Shown piece after piece: positions 17,329-25,654 of a DNA stretch of 45,903 nt (the stretch's first letter is position 1; each line of letters starts with the position of its first letter). The notes beneath the pieces were generated by a model. It did not search any database. It was not told the DNA's origin and saw only the letters and a list, made by a program, of their open reading frames with translations. Source of the stretch: Burkholderia sp. Bp9143. Its GTDB lineage: Bacteria; Pseudomonadota; Gammaproteobacteria; Burkholderiales; Burkholderiaceae. The DNA lies in NCBI RefSeq assembly GCF_003853645.1, contig NZ_QTPO01000061.1:1-45903 (forward strand), read 5' to 3'. The translations under genes were made by a program, and so were the position numbers.

Positions 17329-18477
17329 ATGAAGGTTAGCGTAGCAGTTTGCGGTCGCTTCCATTTCCACAACTACATTGAAAATCTAGATAAATCTGGA
17401 ATTTTAGATACATTTTACTACTCCCATAAAATACATAATTCCGCGTTCTCGCTCGCGCGCAGCCGCGCGGTCAATATCTGGGCAAAGGAATATGCCGTCC
17501 GAGCACATGCGAAAATGCTAAAGGGACGGCTGAATGACCTGCTCTACCCGGCATATCACGATCTTTGGCAACTTGGAGTACGTCTGAATTGGCGACCGAC
17601 TCAAGTGCTACACGTCATGGCACACGGCACATCACGACAAGTTGTCAAGGCCGCAAAACGCGAAGGCTCGACCATAATCGGCGAGGTTGTCAATACACAT
17701 CCAATTTATCGTGACAACATTCTCACCATGGAGGAGAACAAGCGAGGGCTTCCGCATGTCAACAGAATTAATCGACAGCAAAATAGATTGATCGAGGAAT
17801 TACAAATGTACGATTACGTACTCGCGCCGTCAGCGATCGTACGAGAGTCGTTCATTCAGCAAGGGGTATCGGCAAGCAAAATAAAGGTTATTCCATATGC
17901 TGCCAATGTAAAAAGATTCCACCCATTAAATAAACGCGAACACTCGAAAGATCGCTTCGACATCTTGTGCGTCGGACAAATCAACTTGCGAAAAGGCCAG
18001 CTTTACCTCCTGGAGGCCGTCAAGCAACTCAACAACAAGCGCTTTCATGTCACTCTGATCGGGCAAATTGATCCTCAGATCGAATTCTTACTGGAGCCAT
18101 ATCGACATCTCTTCACGCACATTCCACGCGTAGATAACGCACAACTCAACAAGTACTATAATTCTGCCGATCTCTTCGTGCTGCCCTCCCTTGAAGAAGG
18201 TTTGGCGGTGGTGCTATGCGAAGCTTTGGCTACCGGACTTCCCATCGTCGCAACACGCGAATCCGGGGCTGCGGAGATCATCGAAGATAACCGTAGCGGC
18301 AAAATCATTCCGGCCGCTTCCGCCACCCAACTGGCCGACGCAATAGACAAGATGGTTAGCGCTCCAGAAAGGCTTAGGGAATTTTCTAGTCAGGCAAGCC
18401 TCGCCGCCACCGATACTCATAACTGGAACCAATACGTCGAAAAACTGGTCGGCGTCTACTCCGAGTGTATGAGATAG
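17329..18477 (+). CDS. Glycosyltransferase family 4
   Basis: The 382-residue GT-B protein has the C-terminal GT4 donor domain: ILCVGQINLRKGQLYLLEA at about 210-230, then SLEEGLAVVLCEALATGLP with the EX7E pair at about 290-298. The acceptor-side half is not recognisable, so the linkage and sugar are unknown. GGAG lies 9 bases before ATG 17329. Codon use is clearly AT-richer than in wcaI and ugd, which suggests a different origin and the left edge of the strain-variable part of the cluster. It is the last plus-strand gene before the mobile-element remnant. Confidence 0.8.
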   Translation: MKVSVAVCGRFHFHNYIENLDKSGILDTFYYSHKIHNSAFSLARSRAVNIWAKEYAVRAHAKMLKGRLNDLLYPAYHDLWQLGVRLNWRPTQVLHVMAHGTSRQVVKAAKREGSTIIGEVVNTHPIYRDNILTMEENKRGLPHVNRINRQQNRLIEELQMYDYVLAPSAIVRESFIQQGVSASKIKVIPYAANVKRFHPLNKREHSKDRFDILCVGQINLRKGQLYLLEAVKQLNNKRFHVTLIGQIDPQIEFLLEPYRHLFTHIPRVDNAQLNKYYNSADLFVLPSLEEGLAVVLCEALATGLPIVATRESGAAEIIEDNRSGKIIPAASATQLADAIDKMVSAPERLREFSSQASLAATDTHNWNQYVEKLVGVYSECMR

Positions 18478-18666
18478 AAGCAGAAAATCACGAGGCGTAG
18501 GTCTTCCGCGTCAAAATTCTATTAAATCCAAATTTTTGCAGTACTGTCGACGAAGTTAAAATCGCGGTCTACGCATCTATTCAGAATTGCGTCGACACAT
18601 CGCCTAACAGATTGGTGAAATACCGTTTTCCGTGGTGCTGGGAAGCTGTTCTCATGGGCAGTCGCC

Positions 18667-19046
18667 CCCATCGGCTTATACAGAAGTGTCAGGGTTAAGG
18701 TCGCCATGTAATGCTCATAGAGTGTTAGCAGCGACATGAACCTCTTTCAGTTTAAGCCAGATGGCCTTCGCGTCCGGTTCGCCATCGCCATTGCGACCGA
18801 GGAACCACGCCCGCCGTCGGTTTGGCCGCCAATCGTTCCATCAATGTCCTCGCTCGATTGTTCAGGCGCGCGTCGCCAAGCTCGAGGTGGGCGAATTCCG
18901 TTTCCGTCCAGCAGGTCGCACGGCCAAGGAGCTCACGCAAAAAGCGGGAGTAAACGCGGCCTACGAGCGGAGCGCTATGTCAGTGAAAGTAAACACGTTC
19001 GTCCGCGCTCGAGGGCAGAGCGCCGAGATGTGTATAAGACGATGGG
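18667..19046 (-). mobile_element. Miniature, internally deleted IS4/Tn5-type element
   Basis: Terminal inverted repeats are visible: CCCATCGGCTTATACA at the left (18667-18682) and, read inward, CCCATCGTCTTATACA at the right (19046-19031), with 15 of 16 bases identical. The inner part, CTTATACACATCT at the right and CTTATACAGAAGT at the left, resembles the IS50/Tn5 ends. Between them lie only the two ends of a transposase gene in the minus orientation. The element is therefore about 380 bp, a non-autonomous MITE-like derivative. I see no clear target duplication, so the outer limits may be off by a few bases. Confidence 0.65.
18715..18940 (-). pseudogene. Transposase remnant (IS4 family, Tn5-like), N-terminus joined to C-terminus
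   Basis: From 18940 the frame reads a Tn5-type N-terminal DNA-binding segment (WTETEFAHLELGDARL, then MERLAAKPTAG). Immediately after, in a frame shifted by one base, comes the C-terminus WFLGRNGDGEPDAKAIWL, followed by a stop at 18715. The catalytic DDE core, several hundred codons, is absent, so no active transposase is possible. The two ends abut within a few bases near 18803, as expected of one clean internal deletion. The first codon, if used, would be TTG. Confidence 0.7.
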
Positions 19047-19116
19047 CTAACCGGTTGCACTTGACTCTTGAGACGGCCCAGTAGTATTAAGCCGCATTGC
19101 CGATCACGTGATTCAT

Positions 19117-19698
19117 TCACCAAGGCGAGCGGTATATGTTGCTTCTGCCAATCGTACCGTGGTCGCCGTCCGGCGAACCAGAGTGCGAAGCGCGATACGA
19201 CACTGAGGCCGCCGTATTGTTCCGCGCCAAGCCCTTTCCCTGATTACTTTGTCCGGCGTAGCTAGCAACACGCGCAGCGGATTCCGGCGAAAGCAATCGC
19301 TCCACCGGAGTTCGGCTATAACCTTCCGATGGGTCAGCGAATTGCTTTCCACCAAGTTCCTCACCGAGATTCGCTCCATATCGCTCGTCGTAACCTTTCG
19401 GTGCACCGAGCAACGGACTTGCAGACACCCGGGGGGTACTTATTGAGTTCCGGCCCTCGCCGGTGCTCGCCGGAGCTTTGCCATCACTGCTTCGAGAGAC
19501 ACCTGTCGCCCTACCGTCAATTCCATGTGCGGCTCCCAACTGCGGAGATGTCAATGTCCCCGCAGGCATTGCCATATTTCTCCCTTGGCGACGCGTTTTC
19601 CCTTTATTTGATCCACTTTGTGCGTTGGCCGTCGTACCGTTCGCCAATAAAATTCCAAGCGTTAGGAAAATGCAGAAGACTTTCTTACACATGTACAT
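19117..19698 (-). CDS. Secreted orphan protein of unknown function
   Basis: The 193-residue protein starts at ATG 19698, with GGAG 5 bases upstream. The signal peptide is obvious: MYMCKKVFCIFLTLGILLANG then ANAQS, with cleavage likely after about residue 26. The mature part is Gly/Ser/Arg-rich, polar and probably disordered, with repeated short pieces such as SPQLGAAHGID and SPLLGAPKGYD. No enzyme motif is visible, and the only cysteines lie in the signal region. It lies alone between the acyltransferase and the IS remnant, in AT-richer surroundings. A matrix-associated or surface protein is possible but only a guess from position. Confidence 0.6.
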   Translation of the reverse strand: MYMCKKVFCIFLTLGILLANGTTANAQSGSNKGKTRRQGRNMAMPAGTLTSPQLGAAHGIDGRATGVSRSSDGKAPASTGEGRNSISTPRVSASPLLGAPKGYDERYGANLGEELGGKQFADPSEGYSRTPVERLLSPESAARVASYAGQSNQGKGLARNNTAASVSYRASHSGSPDGDHGTIGRSNIYRSPW

Positions 19699-19893
19699 GT
19701 TTTCTCCGCTGCAAGTAAACCGAATTGTCACTTCCAGAATGAGTCAATTATTTAAAAGCACGCCTCTGGTTGAAGATCACGATGAAGCAATTTCCATTTC
19801 ACTTTAAGCAATCCGGTGCCGCGCGGCCATCAATATGGCACACCACACCTCAAAACCAGAAATACGATTCAAAAAATAAATTCTTTTAAAATA
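19699..19893. promoter_or_regulatory. Leader region of the secreted orphan
   Basis: This AT-rich stretch of about 195 bases between the acyltransferase stop and the orphan start must hold either a promoter or read-through from the operon above. Several A/T runs occur (19870-19895), but no -35/-10 pair stands out. Confidence 0.25.
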
Positions 19894-20955
19894 TCATGCA
19901 ACCATTGCTCGATATGCAGCAACCATCCCTCGTTTTCCAGGCATCTCAACGAATATATGAGTCACGTAAGAAATGGACATCAAAACAGTCAAATATAAAG
20001 CCAAGATCGCAAAGAATCTAAAATCGTCCACACCACCCAACGCCGATTCAAAAACAAGCAATAGCGGCATATGCAGAAGATACATTGAGTAGGATAACTT
20101 CCCCAACATTTGCGGAACGGAAGTATTGAGCAAATTTGGGAGAATCCCATTATCAGCACTCAATAGACCAATCAATATTGCAAATGCAAGTGGAGCAATG
20201 AATGCCAACGCACCATACTGCGTCGATGCCGCAATCAGCAACATTGACGCAGCAGCAAGAATAATCGCCACATACACACCCGCATTCACACGGGAGAATT
20301 CACCCAATCTCTTAAAATGATATACTGCAACACCGGCAAAAAACCCTGCCAAACATCGAATCATCGCCCCTGATGACGCGACATTATCAAGGCACGCCTT
20401 CGCACCCACACCGCACCCATTTTTTACCGAATCAATATAAAAAAGAAACATATAGCAAATAAGCGCAAGCGTTATCGAACCTAGCGCGCGATGCCGACGA
20501 TTTGTCACCATCCAAAACAGCCCAAATACACCATACGTGTAAAACTCCGTACTTATACTCCAACTCGCGAAATTATATATACGAATATTTGGCAAACCAA
20601 ATCCGAAAATCATAGTGCCCGTGGCCAATATCTCGGCCGGCGAGGGCACAATCAATTTACTTGTTGAATCGATTGTGTTTGCAACAATAAAATATACGAG
20701 ATAAGAAAATAGAAGAAGCGGCAACAGTCGCGCCAGTCGCGAAAACATGTATTCCGCGAACTCCGTCAAACTGGTTAGCCTGTCACCATAGCTAACACAC
20801 ATCACAAAACCACTCAATATAAAGAATAGATCGACCGATAGATAGCCGGCCTTGATCAACGAAATACCGTGCAACGCCTTGACGTGATAAAGCACCACCA
20901 GAAAAGCCGCAATTCCCCTAAGACCTTCAAATGATTTGATAATCGGCCGAGCCAT
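19894..20955 (-). CDS. Acyltransferase family 3 membrane protein (OafA/YrhL-like)
   Basis: The 353-residue inner-membrane protein has about ten hydrophobic helices. It carries the family hallmarks at the N-terminus: FEGLRGIAAFLVVLYH with the conserved R and H, and LSVDLFFILSGFVM. These enzymes move acetyl or other acyl groups onto sugars at the membrane, so it probably decorates the EPS, alongside the soluble WcaF-type enzyme. AT-rich codon use matches its neighbours in the variable zone. The ATG at 20955 lies 27 bases after the stop of the beta-helix-like gene, so they may share a transcript. Confidence 0.85.
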   Translation of the reverse strand: MARPIIKSFEGLRGIAAFLVVLYHVKALHGISLIKAGYLSVDLFFILSGFVMCVSYGDRLTSLTEFAEYMFSRLARLLPLLLFSYLVYFIVANTIDSTSKLIVPSPAEILATGTMIFGFGLPNIRIYNFASWSISTEFYTYGVFGLFWMVTNRRHRALGSITLALICYMFLFYIDSVKNGCGVGAKACLDNVASSGAMIRCLAGFFAGVAVYHFKRLGEFSRVNAGVYVAIILAAASMLLIAASTQYGALAFIAPLAFAILIGLLSADNGILPNLLNTSVPQMLGKLSYSMYLLHMPLLLVFESALGGVDDFRFFAILALYLTVLMSISYVTHIFVEMPGKRGMVAAYRAMVA

Positions 20956-20982
20956 TTTCCCATCCTCAGCATTTCACATATT

Positions 20983-22638
20983 TCACTGCATCTTCATCGA
21001 AGGTTGAAGCGGATTAACTATCTGGCCATCGATAGTAACCCGACCCAATTTTGCCTTTACGACCACGTCTGCCGAAAATTTGCTTCCAACTGCATTCTTT
21101 TCCATAAGAGATAGCGCCGGTTTTCCTATCGATACTATTCTTATTTTTCCAAGGCGTAGCCCCGTCACCCCCCCTAACGGAAAGAACTTTGCATCTGACC
21201 TACTCAAGCCGGATTGCCCAACCAGAAACGGGGAATGCGCACCTTGATCGAGAAATTCGATATATCCCTCATCAATTTTCAATTCGGCGTCGTGTACACG
21301 AACGGGAACCGATGTTGGACCGGTTATTGACAATTTCCGAATATGTACCGTCGTCGCTCCAGTGTTTCGCATCTTGTACTTGGAAGAAACACTTTCTGAA
21401 ATAGACGAACTCGGGCCTGCGCCCGCGGCGGGAAAACCTATAGAAACTGCCGCAGAGTATGCGTTCTTAGCGGGTGTGCTTGTTGCGCAGTTTTCTACGG
21501 CGAGATAATCGATCTCGGTATCTCCACCAAATAACACACTGATCCCAGCTCGCTGAAAATCTCGCGCCTCAATGCGTTTGAAGTGAACATTGGTCGATGC
21601 ATCACCGACGAGCAATCCGCCAAGGGAATTTGACGAGCCATTCCCTTCTAACATGAGGCTCCCCCAGTCCACATCGGACGTTGATTCGATTGTCAGCGTG
21701 TTCTTCTTAATAGCGTCCGAAATCAATGTGACCTGGTCACTTTTTACTCCATTTGACGTGCCCCACGATGCTGAAACACCGCGATCGAGCGTTATATTTT
21801 TCCACCCGCTATTGATAGTTGCTGAGTGACAGATATAAGCGGTGCCACCTGTAGACGTAAAGTGCAAATTTTCTAGCCGAATATTCTTTGGATAATCCCG
21901 CTGCCCATCTCGGAATCTCAGGACAAGGTCTTCCGCAGACTTAAAAAGCTGACGCAAACCCTGATCAACCGTTATTGAATTTTCATCTACAGATTTGATA
22001 GTCAAAAATTGATTTGGTGCGTCTTCGCGTGATGGCGTGCTGTTTACCGACCGCCCGTTTCGCGCCAGACGAATGGTTTGACCGACACAGATATTCGGCA
22101 TGACTTTGAAAGATATTTTATTTTCATCAACACTTACCCCGGTCACTTCGACTGTTTTCTCACCATCAAATACTCCAGACAAGACATTTATTGACGTCTG
22201 GTAGCCAAAAGGGCAGGACTCTCCTCCTACCAGATCGATAATCGAAGAATTTTTTGATATTACGAGCACATTTGACGGTAAGATCCAAATTCGTGAAATG
22301 CTGTTCGCATCGAGATGATGGCCTAGAACGTTCTCGGCGACGTCTGCTCCGGTGTATCTTCCAAGAATATATCTGGGGAGATCCAGATATATTACTCCGC
22401 CACCACGTTGATGAGTAGCATTCGAGGCACGCTGAAATGCAGCTAGCCAGTCACCTTGGTCTTTATCCTCGTAGTAGTCTTCAACAGCTACCACGCTCTT
22501 GAGCCGGACATCAGCTGCACTAGACGGTCGTTCCCGGGCGTTCGCCCTGAATGGAACCACCATATTCCCAACGACAACAGCGCCGATTTTTGCTACAGCC
22601 GCTCTTCGAGATGGACGCATGGCATTATCGATATCCAT
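20983..22638 (-). CDS. Tat-type secreted protein, probably a parallel beta-helix
   Basis: The 551-residue protein has a twin-arginine-like leader: SRRAAVAKIG followed by a hydrophobic stretch and a basic region, about residues 9-35. The body resembles pectate-lyase-superfamily beta-helices. An early segment GDWLAAFQRASNATHQRGGGVIYL-like (split here as GDWLAAFQRAS and GGGVIYLDLPRY) matches the start of many phage-tail and EPS-cluster beta-helix proteins. Long runs of short beta-strands with Asn and Gly turns follow. I see no catalytic signature, so lyase, hydrolase, epimerase or scaffold are all possible. It lies between the Wzy-like gene and the acyltransferase, in the variable zone. The start may be ATG 22638 or the Met at 22620. 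Confidence 0.65.
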   Translation of the reverse strand: MDIDNAMRPSRRAAVAKIGAVVVGNMVVPFRANARERPSSAADVRLKSVVAVEDYYEDKDQGDWLAAFQRASNATHQRGGGVIYLDLPRYILGRYTGADVAENVLGHHLDANSISRIWILPSNVLVISKNSSIIDLVGGESCPFGYQTSINVLSGVFDGEKTVEVTGVSVDENKISFKVMPNICVGQTIRLARNGRSVNSTPSREDAPNQFLTIKSVDENSITVDQGLRQLFKSAEDLVLRFRDGQRDYPKNIRLENLHFTSTGGTAYICHSATINSGWKNITLDRGVSASWGTSNGVKSDQVTLISDAIKKNTLTIESTSDVDWGSLMLEGNGSSNSLGGLLVGDASTNVHFKRIEARDFQRAGISVLFGGDTEIDYLAVENCATSTPAKNAYSAAVSIGFPAAGAGPSSSISESVSSKYKMRNTGATTVHIRKLSITGPTSVPVRVHDAELKIDEGYIEFLDQGAHSPFLVGQSGLSRSDAKFFPLGGVTGLRLGKIRIVSIGKPALSLMEKNAVGSKFSADVVVKAKLGRVTIDGQIVNPLQPSMKMQ

Positions 22639-22672
22639 TCAATTTTCAATCGAATTATCCGACAAAAGTCGG

Positions 22673-23974
22673 CTACATTCTAATCCGAACGGGACGGACA
22701 ATCATCGCAATTAACATACCCAGCCAAAATGCTCGAGATATAACAATTGCCTGACCGCCATCGAACAAAAGAGCCACCAACATGACCATCGCTATGCACA
22801 TGGTTGGCATTAACCCTCTTTTCTGCCTGGACACATATATGCCGCGCATCAACCACACTAAAAATGGGGCAGTAAATATAATTCCATAGTGAAAACACAT
22901 GTAGAAGAACAATGAATCAATGGTTGTTACCTCTACTGCCGATTGCGAAAAATACGGGTCAATATCATTAAAAAATGAGCGATACCCAAGCCCATGAGGT
23001 AGCGTTACCTTCCACGGATTCGTAAAAATAAACTTGAAATAAGAGAATCGCGTCTCATCTGAGCCTTGCATTCTCCCATTTCCACTTACAGTGGCATCAA
23101 GAAAGTTCTGAGTCTTGCCGACAGCCTGTATGTAATGTGACTGATCGCTAACAAAAAAATCCTCTACTTTTGAAACGAGTCGAGGTGCGAGTGGGGCGAC
23201 CACGATTGCGCCTACCGCAATAATTACTATTAGGCGCATTCTAGACCTATTTCCAAGCTTTGATGCCGTATAAGACAACAAATAAACAACCCCACACGCA
23301 GCGGAAATCCAGTATTGCCGATAAAAACTAACTGCTGCCAGAAATACAAGCAGTACCGTGGCCAATGTGGCAAGAGCCATCCTACGCGACTCGCATGCGA
23401 GCACAATCGCCACCAGCATGCAGACATATGGAGACGCGAATTTTGTGCCTAAGGAGTCTCCAGTGACCTGAAAATACCAACTCAATGTACTTATTATGCC
23501 GGTAACTATTCCAAGTTGAATCAAAGGAAGCGAATCTCGCCGCCCGAAATCCCAGAAAATTAGAAATCCAACCAGGACACTAAGATTTGCTCTGTAGTCC
23601 GCATATGAATATAGCGCATTCCCACCGACGAGAGACCCTAGGATGAAAAGTATGGTTATAATGATAAACGCCGCGAATGCCTCGTGTTTTTTATACCGAA
23701 TAATCCTCGTAACTGATCGCGCGATGGGGTCGCGAACAATGAGCCCCCACCCAACGGCTAAAAACAGTGCCGCCTCAAACAGATAATTTCCGCCAATATC
23801 AAAAATCTTGATCGAAAATGCGGATAGAAGCAGCAGGCTATAAATCGTTGGAGAAATCCAACTTATTACGGAGCGAGCTATTCCTCGCGAGACATCAGAT
23901 CGCGCAGACGCTCCTCTGACATATCTCACGTTGACAGGTTTAATTTGGCTCGATGCTGCGTTTATTTCGTTCAT
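22673..23974 (-). CDS. Wzy-like polysaccharide polymerase
   Basis: The 433-residue protein is strongly hydrophobic, with about ten to twelve membrane segments and a large periplasmic loop at about 290-360 (residues around VSGNGRMQGSDETR and PHGLGYRSFF). This topology, together with a Gly/His-containing loop like that of O-antigen polymerases and ligases, points to Wzy. Such proteins diverge too much for a name by sequence alone. It is the only candidate polymerase in the window, which otherwise has a full Wzx/Wza/Wzc system. The ATG at 23974 lacks a clear Shine-Dalgarno. Codon use is AT-rich. Confidence 0.75.
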   Translation of the reverse strand: MNEINAASSQIKPVNVRYVRGASARSDVSRGIARSVISWISPTIYSLLLLSAFSIKIFDIGGNYLFEAALFLAVGWGLIVRDPIARSVTRIIRYKKHEAFAAFIIITILFILGSLVGGNALYSYADYRANLSVLVGFLIFWDFGRRDSLPLIQLGIVTGIISTLSWYFQVTGDSLGTKFASPYVCMLVAIVLACESRRMALATLATVLLVFLAAVSFYRQYWISAACGVVYLLSYTASKLGNRSRMRLIVIIAVGAIVVAPLAPRLVSKVEDFFVSDQSHYIQAVGKTQNFLDATVSGNGRMQGSDETRFSYFKFIFTNPWKVTLPHGLGYRSFFNDIDPYFSQSAVEVTTIDSLFFYMCFHYGIIFTAPFLVWLMRGIYVSRQKRGLMPTMCIAMVMLVALLFDGGQAIVISRAFWLGMLIAMIVRPVRIRM

Positions 23975-24354
23975 CGGAGTGGTGATCAGTGTCAGCCCAG
24001 TAGCGTGGTTTTCAGAAACCGATTACTTCGATATGTCCGCTTGCGTGAGATGGCAGCCCGTACGAAGCACAATTTACGGGTGTGATGATGTGTAATCTAG
24101 CGTGAGGCTAGGGCTCTATCACTATCGACGAGTGGCACCTAGGTGTGGAACCATGTGAGCCACTATTCAGAGGCATGTCCCATCACATCCGGTGCTGCGA
24201 CGCGGCATATTTCGGCATGGTGTCCGATCACGGATGGCGGCGTCCGCCTAAATCTTGGCGGAATCCGTCGCCTGCCAGCGATTTTTCGCTGCGTGCGGTG
24301 CACCGGTGGTTTGCGCTCGAGGAATTCGACATGACCGACAGGCTGAAGACATTC
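23975..24354. other. Gene-free gap between the variable zone and the main EPS operon
   Basis: This 380-base gap breaks the otherwise compact minus-strand gene order. Its right half carries an insertion-sequence end-like stretch (next entry). The left half is unremarkable, and I see no gene in it. If the main operon stops at 24355, the promoter of the Wzy-like gene should lie here. Confidence 0.4.
24170..24300. mobile_element. Possible IS21-type element end remnant
   Basis: The stretch holds near-repeats TGTCC-C-ATCAC (24176-24186) and TGTCC-G-ATCAC (24221-24231), followed by GGATGGCGG and CTTGGCGGAATCC. Imperfect short repeats of this kind, with GTGTCCGATCAC and GGCGGAAT, occur at the ends of IS21-family elements in Burkholderia and relatives. 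No istA or istB coding sequence is left. The assignment rests on memory of the pattern and needs a search. Confidence 0.35.
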
Positions 24355-25584
24355 TTAAACAGCCCCGTCAACCACCCACTCCGGCCGCTCCCCTTCCGCA
24401 AGCAACCAGCGATACACTGCAGCCATCCGTTCCGCGACGCTGCGCCAGATAAAGCGCTCCGCGACCATCACCCGTCCACGCTCCCCGATCTCGCTCAGTG
24501 TTCTCTCATCCGCCGCACCGAACTTCACCAGAAACTGCTTGATATCGTCGACATCCGCCCCGATTCTGAACGCCGCCCCGGCGTCAAATCCTTCCGGCAG
24601 ATTGCATGCGTCCGTCAGTGCGCACGGCACGCCGACCGACCATGCTTCCAGCGGGACCATCGGCAGACCCTCGCTGAACGACGGCAGGATCAACCCGTGA
24701 CAGGCCGCATAGGTCTGCTGTTTCGCCCCACCGAATTGCGGCCCGATGAACCGAACCTGGTAATCGGCTCCCCGAGCCTCGACGATCTGGTGCAACTGAT
24801 CGATATAAGCCTGGTCCCCCCAGCCGCCAACAATCAGCACCAGGCGCGGGTCCAGCGTTCCGTCCTGAAACATCGCTTTCCACGCGAGCAAAAGATTGTC
24901 CAAGCCCTTCTTTGGATGCAAGCGCCCGAAATACAACAACAACCGTTTTCCCTCAAGGTTATCGCTCCACCACGACGGCTTCGTTCGCACCTCCGTCTTG
25001 GGCATATGCACACCGTTCGGGATGATCGCGATCGGCTGTTCGAACCCGGCTGCGCGAATGCCGCGTGCCTCCTCCAAACTCAGTGCGTGAAAGCAAGCAG
25101 CTTCCCGTAAATGCGCGCGCTCATAACCGGTCAACGCGATCCACTTCTTGACCTTGGAGCGATTCAGAATCCAGCGATCCAGCATTCCGTGCGGAGAGAT
25201 CAGGTAAGGCTTGCCATATCTGCGCCGCCACGCAACAACATCCGCCGATGGGTGCATCCAGATGCCGTGCGTATGCACGAGTTCCGCGCCGGAACTCAGC
25301 AGGGCCTGACGCATCGCGGGAGCGAAACCTATGGATTTCGGGCCCAGAGGTTTCGAGGTAGTCAGCGGAATCGCGCCCCACTCCGCACGGTCCTCCTGTG
25401 TATGACCATCTTCCAAGCCGAAAACGTGCGGCGAGATCCCCGCGTCGGGCAACTGAAGAACCAACCCCCTAACTGCATCGAACAAGCCGCCGGCATTGCG
25501 TGACACTGAAGAGGTTACAACGGCAACGTTCGCAACGGACGCGCGTTCGCCAATTGCTTTGACTGTTAGCCCCATACTTTTCAC
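24355..25584 (-). CDS. Glycosyltransferase family 4
   Basis: The 409-residue GT-B enzyme has HTHGIWMHPS and ISPHGMLDRWIL in the acceptor half (common in EPS GT4 enzymes). The donor half has YFGRLHPKKGLDNLL, and SFSEGLPMVPLEAWSVGVP holds the EX7E pair. The donor and acceptor sugars are unknown. GTG 25584 has AAGG at good spacing; the alternative ATG 25575 would remove three residues. It is the last gene of the main minus-strand operon, 70 bases after wcaF, and codon use is GC-rich like the rest of that operon. Confidence 0.83.
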   Translation of the reverse strand: MKSMGLTVKAIGERASVANVAVVTSSVSRNAGGLFDAVRGLVLQLPDAGISPHVFGLEDGHTQEDRAEWGAIPLTTSKPLGPKSIGFAPAMRQALLSSGAELVHTHGIWMHPSADVVAWRRRYGKPYLISPHGMLDRWILNRSKVKKWIALTGYERAHLREAACFHALSLEEARGIRAAGFEQPIAIIPNGVHMPKTEVRTKPSWWSDNLEGKRLLLYFGRLHPKKGLDNLLLAWKAMFQDGTLDPRLVLIVGGWGDQAYIDQLHQIVEARGADYQVRFIGPQFGGAKQQTYAACHGLILPSFSEGLPMVPLEAWSVGVPCALTDACNLPEGFDAGAAFRIGADVDDIKQFLVKFGAADERTLSEIGERGRVMVAERFIWRSVAERMAAVYRWLLAEGERPEWVVDGAV

Positions 25585-25654
25585 AAGGCACCTTTAAATC
25601 AACAATTTCGATACGTTCGACCCCAATCCGGAATTCGAATCATCTATCGAGCGA

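Noticed and set aside
18522..18737. 71-codon minus-strand frame ending in DSTAKIWI
   Set aside because: It overlaps the IS terminal repeat and transposase end in another frame and has no support from composition or motifs.
24145..24354. Plus-strand frame starting in the IS21-like stretch and running into the glycosyltransferase region
   Set aside because: Beyond the IS-like part it is only the reverse complement of the GT4 gene at 24355-25584.
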